NCBI RefSeq assembly: GCF_900099735.1
Contig: NZ_FNDT01000010.1
Coordinates: 1-64,000, forward strand
Source: Arthrobacter subterraneus
GTDB taxonomy: Bacteria; Actinomycetota; Actinomycetes; Actinomycetales; Micrococcaceae
Length of the DNA: 64,000 nucleotides
Reading direction: 5' to 3'
A program made the position numbers and the translations under genes. The stretch's first letter is position 1; each line of letters opens with the position of its first letter. Below, piece by piece: positions 42,638-51,531 of the stretch. Under the pieces are notes generated by a model. The model saw only the letters and a program-made list of their open reading frames with translations, made no database searches and was not told the DNA's origin.

Positions 42638-43773
42638 CCAGCACCCTGCACACGCTTGCAGAGCTCTACCGGAAGCCCGGCCCGTGGGTGACCGTCTACA
42701 CGGATGCGAGTACCGGGACCGTCGATTCGCTCCACGCAGACGACGTCCGCCCCGAGAATATTGCCACCGCACTTGAGACCGCGGGCGCGTCGAAGGATGA
42801 CCGCAAGGCGGTAGCGGAGGCGCTCCGCCAGTCCGCGAAAGGCATGCCGGACCCCGTCGCCCGGCTGATTGTCGCAGCGAACGGAACCGTGGAACTCGAC
42901 CAGTTCCTCCCCGGTCCGCTTGCCCTGCCGGAGTTCACGTCCGTGAACGGCGTGCCGAACCTGTGCCCGCTGCTGTGGCACCGGCCCGACGACTTTGCCT
43001 ATGTGGTCGCCGAAGTAGGACGCGACGGCGGTGAGGTCCACCTGCGGCGCGCCAACGATCTGCAGGACGCCAACATGCTGCACATCGAGGGGGATACCGA
43101 GAACCTCAAGAAGGTCCCCGGCGGCGGGTGGTCCCAGGGCCGGTACCAGCACCGGACCGAGAACATCTGGAAGGCCAACGCGGCGGATATCGCAGGCGAG
43201 ATCGACCGTGTGGTCCGCAGCTCGCGAGCACGGCTCCTGATCGTTGCCGGTGATATCCGTGCCCGCAATCTCGTGGCGGAGCAGCTGAGCGAACAGTCCA
43301 AGGAGATCCTCTCCGTCGTCGAAAGCCACAGCCGCACAGAAGGGGCTGACAAGGAGGCCTACGCCCAGGAGATCGAGAAGCGGGTGGCCGAGTGCATCGC
43401 GCGCCGGCAGACCCAGTTGCTGGAACGGCTCAACAACCAGAAGGGCCGTCCCAACCCGGAGTCGGCCGAGGGCATCGGCTCAGTGGTGCACGCGCTCCAG
43501 CAGGCGCAGGTGGACACGCTGTTCCTGGAGACGGCGGGCCTGAACGGTCACCGGCTCCTCGCCCTCGATGCGGAGCCCTGGACCGCGGAAATTGACGGGG
43601 AAACAGCGGGAGCGGGCGTGCTCGGAGAAGTGCAGGCGCCGTCGTCGTTGCTGCGTGCTGCGGTACTCACCGACGCTGAGGTGGCACTGTTTCCCTCCGG
43701 AGCGCTCGACGGCGGCCCCGTCGCGGCTCTGCTGCGCTGGCCGGTCGGGCCTCCCGTTCCCACGGCTGGCTGA
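42634..43773 (+). CDS. Rv2629/baeRF-like (Vms1/Ankzf1-type release factor) protein
   Basis: The 379-residue protein has the archaeo-eukaryotic release-factor-like pattern, including GGWSQGRYQHRTENIW, where related proteins carry a GGxSxxR(Y)Q catalytic loop. It also has a C-terminal L7Ae-like part (VVHALQQAQVDTLFLET). Mycobacterial Rv2629 is the best-known relative. A role in ribosome rescue or hibernation is an inference. The gene overlaps both neighbours. Confidence 0.8.
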   Translation: MTSTLHTLAELYRKPGPWVTVYTDASTGTVDSLHADDVRPENIATALETAGASKDDRKAVAEALRQSAKGMPDPVARLIVAANGTVELDQFLPGPLALPEFTSVNGVPNLCPLLWHRPDDFAYVVAEVGRDGGEVHLRRANDLQDANMLHIEGDTENLKKVPGGGWSQGRYQHRTENIWKANAADIAGEIDRVVRSSRARLLIVAGDIRARNLVAEQLSEQSKEILSVVESHSRTEGADKEAYAQEIEKRVAECIARRQTQLLERLNNQKGRPNPESAEGIGSVVHALQQAQVDTLFLETAGLNGHRLLALDAEPWTAEIDGETAGAGVLGEVQAPSSLLRAAVLTDAEVALFPSGALDGGPVAALLRWPVGPPVPTAG

Positions 43774-45548
43774 TGGCCGGGCGGCTGGTTGCCGACGTCG
43801 TCGTGGAGCGGTTGACGGCCTGGGGCGTCAACCGCGTCTTCGGTTACAGCGGCGACGGCATCAACCCAGTGCTCGGTGCGCTCCGACGTGCCGGTGCACC
43901 CGGGTTTGTGCAGGCGCGCCATGAGGAAAACGCCGCGTTCATGGCGGTGGGGCATGCCAAGTACACGGGCGGCGTCGGCGTGGTGCTGGCGACGCAGGGC
44001 CCCGGCGCCGTTCACCTCCTCAACGGCCTGTACGACGCGCGGATGGACAGCGTCCCCGTGGTCGCTTTCGTGGGCCAGCAGAGCCAGACTGTTCTCGGAT
44101 CGGCGTACCAGCAGGAAATCGACCTGCTGAGCCTGTTCAAGGACGTCGCTTCCGGATTCCGGCAGCAGGTGGCCAGCGCGGACCAGGCACCGATGGTCAT
44201 CGACAGGGCATTCAAGGCCGCCCTGGCCACCCGGTCTCCCGCCGTCGTCATACTTCCCCACGATGTGCAGCAGGAGCCCGCGCCGGAACTGGAACACGAG
44301 CACGGCGTGGTTCCTTCCGCGCCGGTGTGGAGTTCCGGCACGCTGATGCCGCAGGAGCAGGACCTGCACGACGCCGGCACCCTCCTGAACGCCGGATCGA
44401 AACTGGCGCTGCTGGTCGGGCAGGGCGCCCGGAATGCACAGCCGGAAGTGGAGGCGCTGGCCGAGAAGCTCGGAGCCGCCGTCGTCACCAGCCTGCTCGG
44501 CAAGCCGTACGTCAACGAGGCGCTGCCCTATGCGGCGGGCACCATGGGCCACCTCGGCACCAGTGCCAGCGGCTGGGTGATGGCCAACTGCGACACGCTG
44601 CTGATCGTGGGGTCCAATGACCCGTGGACCGAGTTCTATCCGCCTCCGGGCGCCGCCCGCGCGGTCCAGATTGACCGGGACGCGAAGGCCATCGGCAACC
44701 GGTACCCGGTGGAAGTGGCCGTGAACGGGGACGCCGCGGAATCGCTGCGCGCGCTCCTTCCGCTGGTGACGGAGCGCATCGGGTGGCGGGCCGACGTCGA
44801 ACGCCACGTGGACGCCTGGCGAAGGCTCAGCGAGGCGCGGGCCCTGACCCCGGCCGATCCCATAAATCCGGAGCGGGCGGTGCGGGAACTGAACGGGCGG
44901 CTTCCCGGGAACGCGCAGGTGGCGGTGGACGTCGGAAGCTGCGTCTACTGGTACGCCCGGCAGTTGCACCTTCCGCCGGGGGTGCCTGCGCACCTGTCCA
45001 GCACGCTCGCGAGCATGGGGTGCGGTCTGCCGTACGGCCTTGCGGCGAAGCTGTCCGAGCCCGGCCGGCCGGTGGTGGTGCTGAGCGGCGACGGCGGAAT
45101 GCAGATGACCGGCATGGCCGAGCTGATCACCGTCGGCAGGCTATGGAGGAGCTGGGAGAACCCGGTGTTCGCCATCTGCATCCTGAACAACCTGGACCTC
45201 GCGGAAGTCAGCTGGGAACAGCGGGAAACTGAGTCCGAGCCGCGTTTCGACGACAGCCAGGACCTCCCGGACGTTGACTACTCCGGCTACGCGAAGCTGC
45301 TGGGCCTGGATGGGGTGCGGGTGGAGAACGATGACGACGTCGGTCCCGCGTGGGACCGGGCGCTCGCAGCCGACCGGCCGTTTGTGCTCGATATCCGTAC
45401 GGATCCGGCGGTGCCGCTGCTGCCGCCGTTTCCCGCGGGGGCGTCGCTGGCGGGGTCGATGGAGGAAGGGTTCGCCGCGGAGGGCAACGCGCATGCGCTC
45501 ATGCTGCTGCGGGAATACGTTCGGCTGGAGCGGGAGGCGCAGCCGTAG
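43773..45548 (+). CDS. Thiamine-pyrophosphate-requiring enzyme (pyruvate oxidase/acetolactate-synthase-like)
   Basis: The 591-residue protein has the three TPP-enzyme domains. The PYR domain contains the activating Glu in ARHEENAAFMAVGHAKYTG. A central Rossmann domain follows, and the PP domain carries GDGGMQMTGMAELITVGR with ILNNLDLAEV (the GDG...NN motif). It overlaps the Rv2629-like gene by one base. The likely reaction is oxidative or non-oxidative decarboxylation of pyruvate. Sequence alone does not separate pyruvate oxidase from related enzymes. Confidence 0.9.
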   Translation: MAGRLVADVVVERLTAWGVNRVFGYSGDGINPVLGALRRAGAPGFVQARHEENAAFMAVGHAKYTGGVGVVLATQGPGAVHLLNGLYDARMDSVPVVAFVGQQSQTVLGSAYQQEIDLLSLFKDVASGFRQQVASADQAPMVIDRAFKAALATRSPAVVILPHDVQQEPAPELEHEHGVVPSAPVWSSGTLMPQEQDLHDAGTLLNAGSKLALLVGQGARNAQPEVEALAEKLGAAVVTSLLGKPYVNEALPYAAGTMGHLGTSASGWVMANCDTLLIVGSNDPWTEFYPPPGAARAVQIDRDAKAIGNRYPVEVAVNGDAAESLRALLPLVTERIGWRADVERHVDAWRRLSEARALTPADPINPERAVRELNGRLPGNAQVAVDVGSCVYWYARQLHLPPGVPAHLSSTLASMGCGLPYGLAAKLSEPGRPVVVLSGDGGMQMTGMAELITVGRLWRSWENPVFAICILNNLDLAEVSWEQRETESEPRFDDSQDLPDVDYSGYAKLLGLDGVRVENDDDVGPAWDRALAADRPFVLDIRTDPAVPLLPPFPAGASLAGSMEEGFAAEGNAHALMLLREYVRLEREAQP

Positions 45549-45568
45549 GTGCCGCCTGTAGTGCGACG

Positions 45569-46366
45569 CTAGGCCCGCCGCTCACGCCGGTAGTTCCGGA
45601 ACGTCAGCAGCAGCCGGTGCGCCGTAATCACGAGCGCCAGCCAGGCCAGGCCCAGTGTCCAAGCGACCGCGACGTCCGTGACCCAGTGGTGCCCGAGATA
45701 CACCCGCGTTGCCCCCATGATGAACGCGAAGACGACGGCGGCAAGGATGGTCAGCGCCCGCGCACGCTTGGAATGCTGCCGCAGTACCAGCAGGTAGGCG
45801 ATGATGCCGGAGATGACGACGGCGTTGAGGGTGTGTCCGCTGGGGAACGAAGGCGAGAGCTCGAACGGGGGTACTGCGTATTGCAGGTCCGGCCGCAGCC
45901 GTCCGATCGCGTCCTTGCCGAGGACGGTCATCAGCAGCGATCCGCCGGCCCCGACGGCCGTCAGGATGAGCGGGGTGAGGGACCTGCGCACCGCGGTCAG
46001 CGCGAGTACGGCACACACGGCGAGGATGGGCATGCCTACGGGCCCGCCGAGGTGGGTGAACGCCGTTGCCGCGCCGTTGAGCCAGGGTGAGCGCAGGCCG
46101 AGTGCGGCGTCGAGCGCGGGCCGGTCCAGGGCCGCGATACCGTCTTCGTCCGACACCGCTTCATACACCTCGGCGGAGGCCACCGTCAGGGACACCGCCG
46201 CACCAATGCCGACGGCCAGCAGCAGCAGGAGCGTCCAGCGCGGCCCGATCCACTGGGCCACGCCCCGCACGCCCCTGACCAGGAGCCGGCCGACGGGCGT
46301 CCGCCACAGTGTCAGGTCGCGGGTGCCGACGTGGTGGTCTTCGTTCTCCGGATCCTGAAACGACAT
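45569..46366 (-). CDS. PAP2-family membrane phosphatase
   Basis: The 265-residue membrane protein carries the three acid-phosphatase motifs: KDAIGRLRP, PSFPSGHT and TRVYLGHHWVTD. Active-site His residues lie in the second and third. About six helices are predicted. It removes phosphate from lipids such as phosphatidic acid or undecaprenyl diphosphate. It converges on the TPP-enzyme gene. Confidence 0.92.
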   Translation of the reverse strand: MSFQDPENEDHHVGTRDLTLWRTPVGRLLVRGVRGVAQWIGPRWTLLLLLAVGIGAAVSLTVASAEVYEAVSDEDGIAALDRPALDAALGLRSPWLNGAATAFTHLGGPVGMPILAVCAVLALTAVRRSLTPLILTAVGAGGSLLMTVLGKDAIGRLRPDLQYAVPPFELSPSFPSGHTLNAVVISGIIAYLLVLRQHSKRARALTILAAVVFAFIMGATRVYLGHHWVTDVAVAWTLGLAWLALVITAHRLLLTFRNYRRERRA

Positions 46367-46387
46367 CCTTCGAGGTTAACCCCTTGA

Positions 46388-46448
46388 ACTTTTTATCGCC
46401 TATCTGCTGTTTTGACGGCGTCTTTCCAGCAGAACGGCGACAAATACT
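46388..46448. repeat. 61-bp palindromic repeat, copy B (degenerate)
   Basis: Ends ACTTTTTATC and GACAAATACT correspond to those of copies A and C, with a few substitutions. CGCCTATCTGCTGTT and CAGCAGAACGGCGAC form the arms. It lies between the PAP2 gene and the pyridoxamine-oxidase-like gene. Confidence 0.8.
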
Positions 46449-46478
46449 CCAAGGTGGGGTGGCCGGTAGGCTGTCGGC

Positions 46479-47126
46479 ATGAGCGAATCCGTCCGGAACC
46501 TGCTGCGCGGAGTGCCCGCCTTTCCCGACGGCCTGCCGCCGTTTGACCCGGCCGCCGCCCCCGATTCGCCCCTGGACCTGTTCACCGAGTGGCTCGCCGC
46601 AGCGGTCGACGACGGCGTCCCCGCCCCGCACGCGCTCACCCTTTCCACAGCCGACGACGACGGCCGGCCCGACGCCCGCATTGTCATCCTCCGGGACCTC
46701 GACGAACGCGGTTTCTCCTTCGCCACCAGCAGCGACAGCCCGAAGGGCAGGCAGCTGCAGGCGATGCCCTGGGCCGCGCTGACGTTCTTCTGGCAGCCGG
46801 TGGGTCGGCAGATCCGCGTCCGCGGACCCGTCACGCAGGGCTCGGTGGAAGAGAACGACGCCGACTTCCGCCGTCGTCATCCCGCCGCACGTGCGCTGGT
46901 GCTCGCCGGGGAGCAAAGCGCGGTCCTGCAGGAAGGAGAGTCGGTGAGCGCCGCCGTCGAACGTGAGCTGGCGGGAATTGACCGCAAGGGTTCACCGACG
47001 TGGACCGTCTACACCGTGGCGCCGGAACGGGTGGAGTTCTGGCAGGCGGATGCGGAGCGCCGCCACACCCGGTTGCGGTATGAGCGAGCCGGCAACGGCT
47101 GGCGGCGCGAAATCCTCTGGCCGTAG
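46479..47126 (+). CDS. Pyridoxamine 5'-phosphate oxidase family protein
   Basis: The 215-residue protein has the FMN-binding split-barrel fold of PdxH. ARIVILRDLDERGFSFATSS and SPKGRQLQAMPWAALTFFW bind FMN, and the C-terminal RLRYERAGNGWRREILWP matches the PdxH ending. It would oxidise pyridoxamine or pyridoxine phosphate to pyridoxal phosphate. The region VRVRGPV-like (IRVRGPVTQGSVEENDADF) is also conserved. Flanked on both sides by 61-bp repeats. Confidence 0.9.
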   Translation: MSESVRNLLRGVPAFPDGLPPFDPAAAPDSPLDLFTEWLAAAVDDGVPAPHALTLSTADDDGRPDARIVILRDLDERGFSFATSSDSPKGRQLQAMPWAALTFFWQPVGRQIRVRGPVTQGSVEENDADFRRRHPAARALVLAGEQSAVLQEGESVSAAVERELAGIDRKGSPTWTVYTVAPERVEFWQADAERRHTRLRYERAGNGWRREILWP

Positions 47127-47136
47127 CCTCCGGGGG

Positions 47137-47197
47137 AGTTTTTGTCGCCCAGTTGCTGTTATGGGGCCGCCATAACAGCAGAACGGCGACAAAAACT
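47137..47197. repeat. 61-bp palindromic repeat, copy C
   Basis: AGTTTTTGTC begins and GACAAAAACT ends the element. Arms GTTGCTGTTATGG and CCATAACAGCAG pair around a short loop. It lies between the converging PdxH-like and aldo/keto reductase genes. Confidence 0.85.
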
Positions 47198-47210
47198 CGG
47201 AAGGGACGGG

Positions 47211-48044
47211 TCAGTGGCCAAAGGAATCTGAATCGGTGATGTCGGCGTCGCCGGTGTCCAGAGCGGAGAGCGACTCCACCTCATCGGGGGTCAGCTCAAA
47301 ACCGAACAGGTTGATGTTCTGCTTGATGCGCAGCGGGTTGGCCGACTTGGGGATCGCAACCAGCCCGAGCTGGATGTGCCACCGGAGGACAATCTGCGCC
47401 GGAGTCATGCCGTACTTGTCGGCGAGCCTGTCCACCGCCGGATCCTGCAGGAGGTCGCCGCCCTTCCCGAGCGGGCTCCACGATTCGGTGACAATGCCGT
47501 GCCCCGCATGGAAGCTCCGCGACTCAGCGCGGGTATGCCGGGGATCGAGCTGGATCTGGTTGACGTCCGGCACCAGACCCTCGTCGAGGACCCGCTGCAG
47601 GTGGGCGGGCTTGAAATTCGAGACCCCGATGGCCCGGATCAGACCCTCCTCGCGCAGCGCAGCGAGCCCCTTCACCGCATCGACGTAGCGGTCCTGGTCC
47701 GGATTCGGCCAGTGCACCAGCAGCAGGTCGATGTACTCGACGCCCAGCCGCGCCGCGCTCTGCTCGAACGCCTTCCGCACGCCGTCGACGCTGTGCCACT
47801 GCTTGTTGAACTTCGTGGTGATGAAGACCTGGTCCCGCTCAATGCCTGAGCGCCGGATTCCTTCCCCGACGCCGGCCTCGTTGCCGTAATTCTCTGCGGT
47901 ATCAAACAGCCGGTAACCGGCGGACACAGCCTGTTCGACGGCGGTGGCAGCCTCATCATCATCGAGCGGCCAGGTGCCGAGACCCAGCACCGGAATGGAC
48001 ACGCCGCTGAGAAGCTTGATGGTAGGTGCCGGTGCGTCAGTCAT
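47211..48044 (-). CDS. Aldo/keto reductase
   Basis: The 277-residue protein is a family 5-type aldo/keto reductase: LGLGTWPLDDDEAA, catalytic Asp/Tyr in FDTAENYGNEAGVGEGI, Lys in FITTKFNKQWH, and His in LLVHWPNP. It reduces aldehydes or ketones with NADPH. GAGGAGA lies just upstream of the ATG. Confidence 0.93.
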   Translation of the reverse strand: MTDAPAPTIKLLSGVSIPVLGLGTWPLDDDEAATAVEQAVSAGYRLFDTAENYGNEAGVGEGIRRSGIERDQVFITTKFNKQWHSVDGVRKAFEQSAARLGVEYIDLLLVHWPNPDQDRYVDAVKGLAALREEGLIRAIGVSNFKPAHLQRVLDEGLVPDVNQIQLDPRHTRAESRSFHAGHGIVTESWSPLGKGGDLLQDPAVDRLADKYGMTPAQIVLRWHIQLGLVAIPKSANPLRIKQNINLFGFELTPDEVESLSALDTGDADITDSDSFGH

Positions 48045-48154
48045 GGTCTCCTCGTATCGGTTAGTGGTGTCTTCCTCCCCAGCTTTCTAGCTGGGACGGT
48101 GATGCGTCAATCCGGACGGTGCCTCTGCAGGCGGGTTGGTGCACACTGGGAGAC

Positions 48155-49234
48155 GTGAGCCACGGCGAAATCTCCTGGGTGCTGCACGTCGATCTTGACC
48201 AGTTCATTGCGGCGGTCGAGGTGCTGCGGCGCCCTGAACTGGCGGGCAAGCCGGTCATTGTGGGCGGCCGCGGCGACCCCACCGAACGCGCGGTGGTCTC
48301 GACCGCGTCCTACGAGGCTCGCGCATTCGGCGTGGGCTCCGGAATGCCCCTGCGGATCGCCGCCCGGAAGGTACCCCATGCCGTGATTCTGCCGGTGGAC
48401 CATGAAGCCTATCTCGCCGCGTCGGAGCGGGTCATGGCCGCCCTGCGGGCCCAACCCGGAGCCACCGTCCAGGTACTCGGCTGGGATGAGGCCTTTGTAG
48501 GGGTGGTCACCGGTGACCCGGAGACCTGTGCTCGACGTCTCCAGAAAGCTGTACTCGAAGCGACCCGGCTGCACTGCAGCGTCGGGATCGGCGACACCCT
48601 GGTTCGCGCGAAAGTGGCGACCGGATTCGCCAAGCCGGCAGGTGTCTTCCGGCTCACCGCCGACGACTGGCTTAAGGTAATGGGAGCCAGGCCGACAATT
48701 GACCTGTGGGGCGTGGGGCCGAAGATCTCCCGGCGGCTCGCCGCTTCCGGCATCAGCACTGTTGCCGAACTCGCTGCCTGCCACCCGGAGGACCTCGTGC
48801 AGGAGTTCGGTCCGAAGATGGGCCCCTGGTACGCGCAGCTGGGACGCGGTGACGGCGAACGTACGGTCGATGACACCCCTTGGGTTGCGCGGGGGCACAG
48901 CCGCGAGACGACGTACCAGCAGGACCTCACCGCGCCGTCACAGGTCGAGGATGCGGTCCGCGAACTGGTGGCGCGGGTCCTGGAGGATGTTGTCGCCGAG
49001 GACCGCCCGGTCATCGGGTTGACGCTCAAGGTACGGTACGCGCCGTTCTTCACCAAGACCTATGCCCGGCGGATTTCCGAGACGTTCGACCGCGAAGCGG
49101 TGCTTGCCGGTGCCCTGGCCCTCCTCGGGAAGGTCGAACCGGGAAGGCCCATCCGGCTCCTCGGGTTCCGTGCGGAGATGGTGATGCCCGAAGAGGCACG
49201 GAAGGGGCACACCCCGACGCGCAGCGGATGGTGA
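48155..49234 (+). CDS. Y-family DNA polymerase (DinB/Pol IV-like)
   Basis: GTG 48155 follows GGGAGA. The 359-residue protein has the Y-family palm and fingers (VLHVDLDQFIAAVEVLRR, VVSTASYEARAFGVGSGMPL, LGWDEAFVGV), a thumb HhH region (IDLWGVGPKISRRLAASGI) and a little-finger domain. It bypasses damaged bases. It departs from textbook DinB: DLDQFIA replaces DMDAFYA and GWDEAF replaces SIDEAY, although the catalytic Asp and Glu remain. It is therefore a divergent Pol IV subtype. Confidence 0.9.
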   Translation: MSHGEISWVLHVDLDQFIAAVEVLRRPELAGKPVIVGGRGDPTERAVVSTASYEARAFGVGSGMPLRIAARKVPHAVILPVDHEAYLAASERVMAALRAQPGATVQVLGWDEAFVGVVTGDPETCARRLQKAVLEATRLHCSVGIGDTLVRAKVATGFAKPAGVFRLTADDWLKVMGARPTIDLWGVGPKISRRLAASGISTVAELAACHPEDLVQEFGPKMGPWYAQLGRGDGERTVDDTPWVARGHSRETTYQQDLTAPSQVEDAVRELVARVLEDVVAEDRPVIGLTLKVRYAPFFTKTYARRISETFDREAVLAGALALLGKVEPGRPIRLLGFRAEMVMPEEARKGHTPTRSGW

Positions 49235-49344
49235 GCCGCCGAGGGCCTGATGTGAGCCGTCGTCGGCCTTTAACGCAGATCGGCTCCCCACCCGCCGCGA
49301 AGCAGGCGCTGCGGAGCAGGGTGGGGAGCCGAGGTGCAGTGAGG

Positions 49345-50844
49345 CTAGGAAACCGTGACCGGTTCCTTGCGCTCGGAGACGCCGGCGACGGCGGCATCGA
49401 ACTCTGCCTCGATCTCCGGATTGGGCTTCCAGGTCAGCCGGCTCACGACGGCGGCGACCGCCAGGTTGGCGAAGAAGCCTGGAACGATCTCGTACATGGT
49501 GGACGACAGCGGCGAATTGCCCCAGGCGAAGACGGTGGCCGCGCCGACGATCATGCCGGCCAATGCGCCCGGCATGGTCAGCTTGCGCCAGAACAGCGAC
49601 AGGAGCACCGCGGGTCCGAAGGACGCGCCGAACCCTGCCCACGCGAAGGCAACCAGTGCGAGGATCGACTCGTTACGGCCGGAGGCGAGGATGATCGCGA
49701 CAATCGCGACGACGAGCACGCCGAGGCGGCCGAGGATCACGCCCTGCTTCGCAGAGAGGGTCTTCTTGGACACCATGTTGTAGAGGTCCTCGACGAGGGC
49801 CGAGGAGCACACCACGAGCTGGGAGGAGATGGTGCTCATGATGGCCGCGAGGACAGCGGCGAGCACAATTCCGGCAACGAACGGGTGGAAGAACGCCTGC
49901 GACAGCGAGAGGAACACGGCCTCGGGATCGGTGAGGGTGAGCTGGGGGTTCTGCTGGAAGTAGGCGATTCCCACCAGCGCGGTGGAGACTGCGCCGAGAA
50001 CCGTCAGGACCATCCAGCCGATGCCGATGCGGCGTCCGGCCTTCGCGTCCTGCGGGGTCCGCAGCGCCATGAAGCGGACAATGATGTGCGGCTGTCCGAA
50101 GTAGCCAAGACCCCAGGCGGCCGCGGATAGGATCGCCAGCACGGAACCGCCGGCCACGAAGTTCAGCATCGAGGGGTCAACGGCGCTGATGGACTCGGTC
50201 ATGCCTGCGAAACCGCCCACCTGCACGAACCCGATGATCGGCACAACAATCAGCGCGAGCAGCATCAGGACGCCCTGCGCCACGTCGGTGAAGGTGGCGC
50301 CCATGAAGCCGCCGAACAGGGTGTAGGAGATGGTGACCGCCGCGACGATGACCATCCCGAGGGTGTAGTCCGAGTTGAAGGAGGACTCGAAGAAGACGCC
50401 GCCGGCAACCATGCCGGAGGACACGTAGAACGTGAAGAACACCAGGATGATGACACCCGAGACGATGCGGAGGAGCCGTGAACGGTCCTTGAGCCGGTTC
50501 TCCAGGAAGCTCGGCACAGTGATCGAGTTGTTGGACACCTCGGTGTAGCTCCGCAGCCGCGGCGCGACAAACTTCCAGTTGAGCCAGGCACCGATGGTCA
50601 GGCCGATGGCGATCCAGACCTCAATCAGGCCGGACAGGTAGATCGCGCCGGGCAGTCCAAGCAGCAACCACCCCGACATGTCGGAGGCTCCCGCGCTGAG
50701 CGCAGCAACGCCCGGCTTGAGCCCGCGGCCTGCGAGCATGTAGTCGTCGAGATCGGAAGTTTTCCGGAAGGCGTACCAGCCGATTCCCAGCATGGCGATC
50801 ATGTAAAGCGCCATAGCCAGGTATTGCCAGGTCTGGTCAGTCAT
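49345..50844 (-). CDS. putP: Sodium/proline symporter
   Basis: The 499-residue membrane protein has about 13 helices and SSS-family motifs: DYMLAGRGLKPGVAALSAGA, ASDMSGWLLLGLPGAIYLSG with the conserved Na/proline-binding residues, and GWGLGYFGQPHI-like WGLGYFGQPHIIVRFMA. It imports proline with sodium for osmoprotection or nutrition. It is divergent from the thioesterase gene. Confidence 0.94.
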   Translation of the reverse strand: MTDQTWQYLAMALYMIAMLGIGWYAFRKTSDLDDYMLAGRGLKPGVAALSAGASDMSGWLLLGLPGAIYLSGLIEVWIAIGLTIGAWLNWKFVAPRLRSYTEVSNNSITVPSFLENRLKDRSRLLRIVSGVIILVFFTFYVSSGMVAGGVFFESSFNSDYTLGMVIVAAVTISYTLFGGFMGATFTDVAQGVLMLLALIVVPIIGFVQVGGFAGMTESISAVDPSMLNFVAGGSVLAILSAAAWGLGYFGQPHIIVRFMALRTPQDAKAGRRIGIGWMVLTVLGAVSTALVGIAYFQQNPQLTLTDPEAVFLSLSQAFFHPFVAGIVLAAVLAAIMSTISSQLVVCSSALVEDLYNMVSKKTLSAKQGVILGRLGVLVVAIVAIILASGRNESILALVAFAWAGFGASFGPAVLLSLFWRKLTMPGALAGMIVGAATVFAWGNSPLSSTMYEIVPGFFANLAVAAVVSRLTWKPNPEIEAEFDAAVAGVSERKEPVTVS

Positions 50845-50955
50845 GTGTTCCTTTCACAGTTTCCTTGGGATTGGCTGAGTGCAGCCGCCCACTATTCCAA
50901 GAATCTGGACGCATGGCTAATAAAGTGATCTATTCCACGATCAAAATGCTGTTGT

Positions 50956-50967
50956 TACCGGCCGGTA
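50956..50967. promoter_or_regulatory. Palindromic operator candidate before the thioesterase gene
   Basis: TACCGGCCGGTA is a perfect 12-bp palindrome ending 7 bp before ATG 50975. Sites of this shape are bound by TetR-family regulators of lipid genes. No such regulator is encoded in the window. Confidence 0.4.
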
Positions 50968-50974
50968 GTATGGC

Positions 50975-51526
50975 ATGATGCACCTGATCTTGCGCACCCT
51001 CTGGACGCTCTTCGCGTCCCGCCGTCGCCCGAAACTTTCCGTCTGGGATTCAGCCTCCCTGCCCCTGCGGGTTCAGCTCACCGACATCGATATCGCCATG
51101 CACGTCAACAACGGCATGTACCTCGCGCTGATGGACCTCGGCCGGTTCGATCTGATGATCCGCAGCGGGGTCTGGCGCATCATGCGGCGGAGAGGCTGGA
51201 CCCCGGTGGTGAACGCCGAAACCATCACCTTCCGGAAGTCGCTTCAGCTAGGGCAGCGCTACACGATCGAGACCCGGATCCTGGGATTCGACGAGCGCGC
51301 TATCTTCTTCGAGCAGCGCATGGTGCACGACGGCGAAATCTACGCCCGTGCCTACATCGCCACGCGTCTGCTCAGCTCCCAGGGGCCGGTGCCGAACGAG
51401 GAGATCTTCGAGGCGCTGGGCAATCCGCCGGAGGGCCTGGTGCTACCCGACTGGATTCACGAATGGCGGTTGAACACGGCGCTGCCCAGCACGCGCAAGC
51501 CCGCCCGGCATGAGTGGGTTCAATAG
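50975..51526 (+). CDS. Thioesterase-like protein (hotdog fold)
   Basis: The 183-residue protein has a 4HBT-type hotdog motif (VQLTDIDIAMHVNNGMYLAL), with the Asp and Asn/His typical of acyl-CoA or acyl-ACP thioesterases. A second strand (NAETITFRKSLQLGQRYTIE) is also present. It faces the acyl-CoA dehydrogenase gene tail to tail with 5 bp between stops. This suggests a lipid-turnover pair, though they are transcribed separately. Confidence 0.88.
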   Translation: MMHLILRTLWTLFASRRRPKLSVWDSASLPLRVQLTDIDIAMHVNNGMYLALMDLGRFDLMIRSGVWRIMRRRGWTPVVNAETITFRKSLQLGQRYTIETRILGFDERAIFFEQRMVHDGEIYARAYIATRLLSSQGPVPNEEIFEALGNPPEGLVLPDWIHEWRLNTALPSTRKPARHEWVQ

Positions 51527-51531
51527 AGGAA

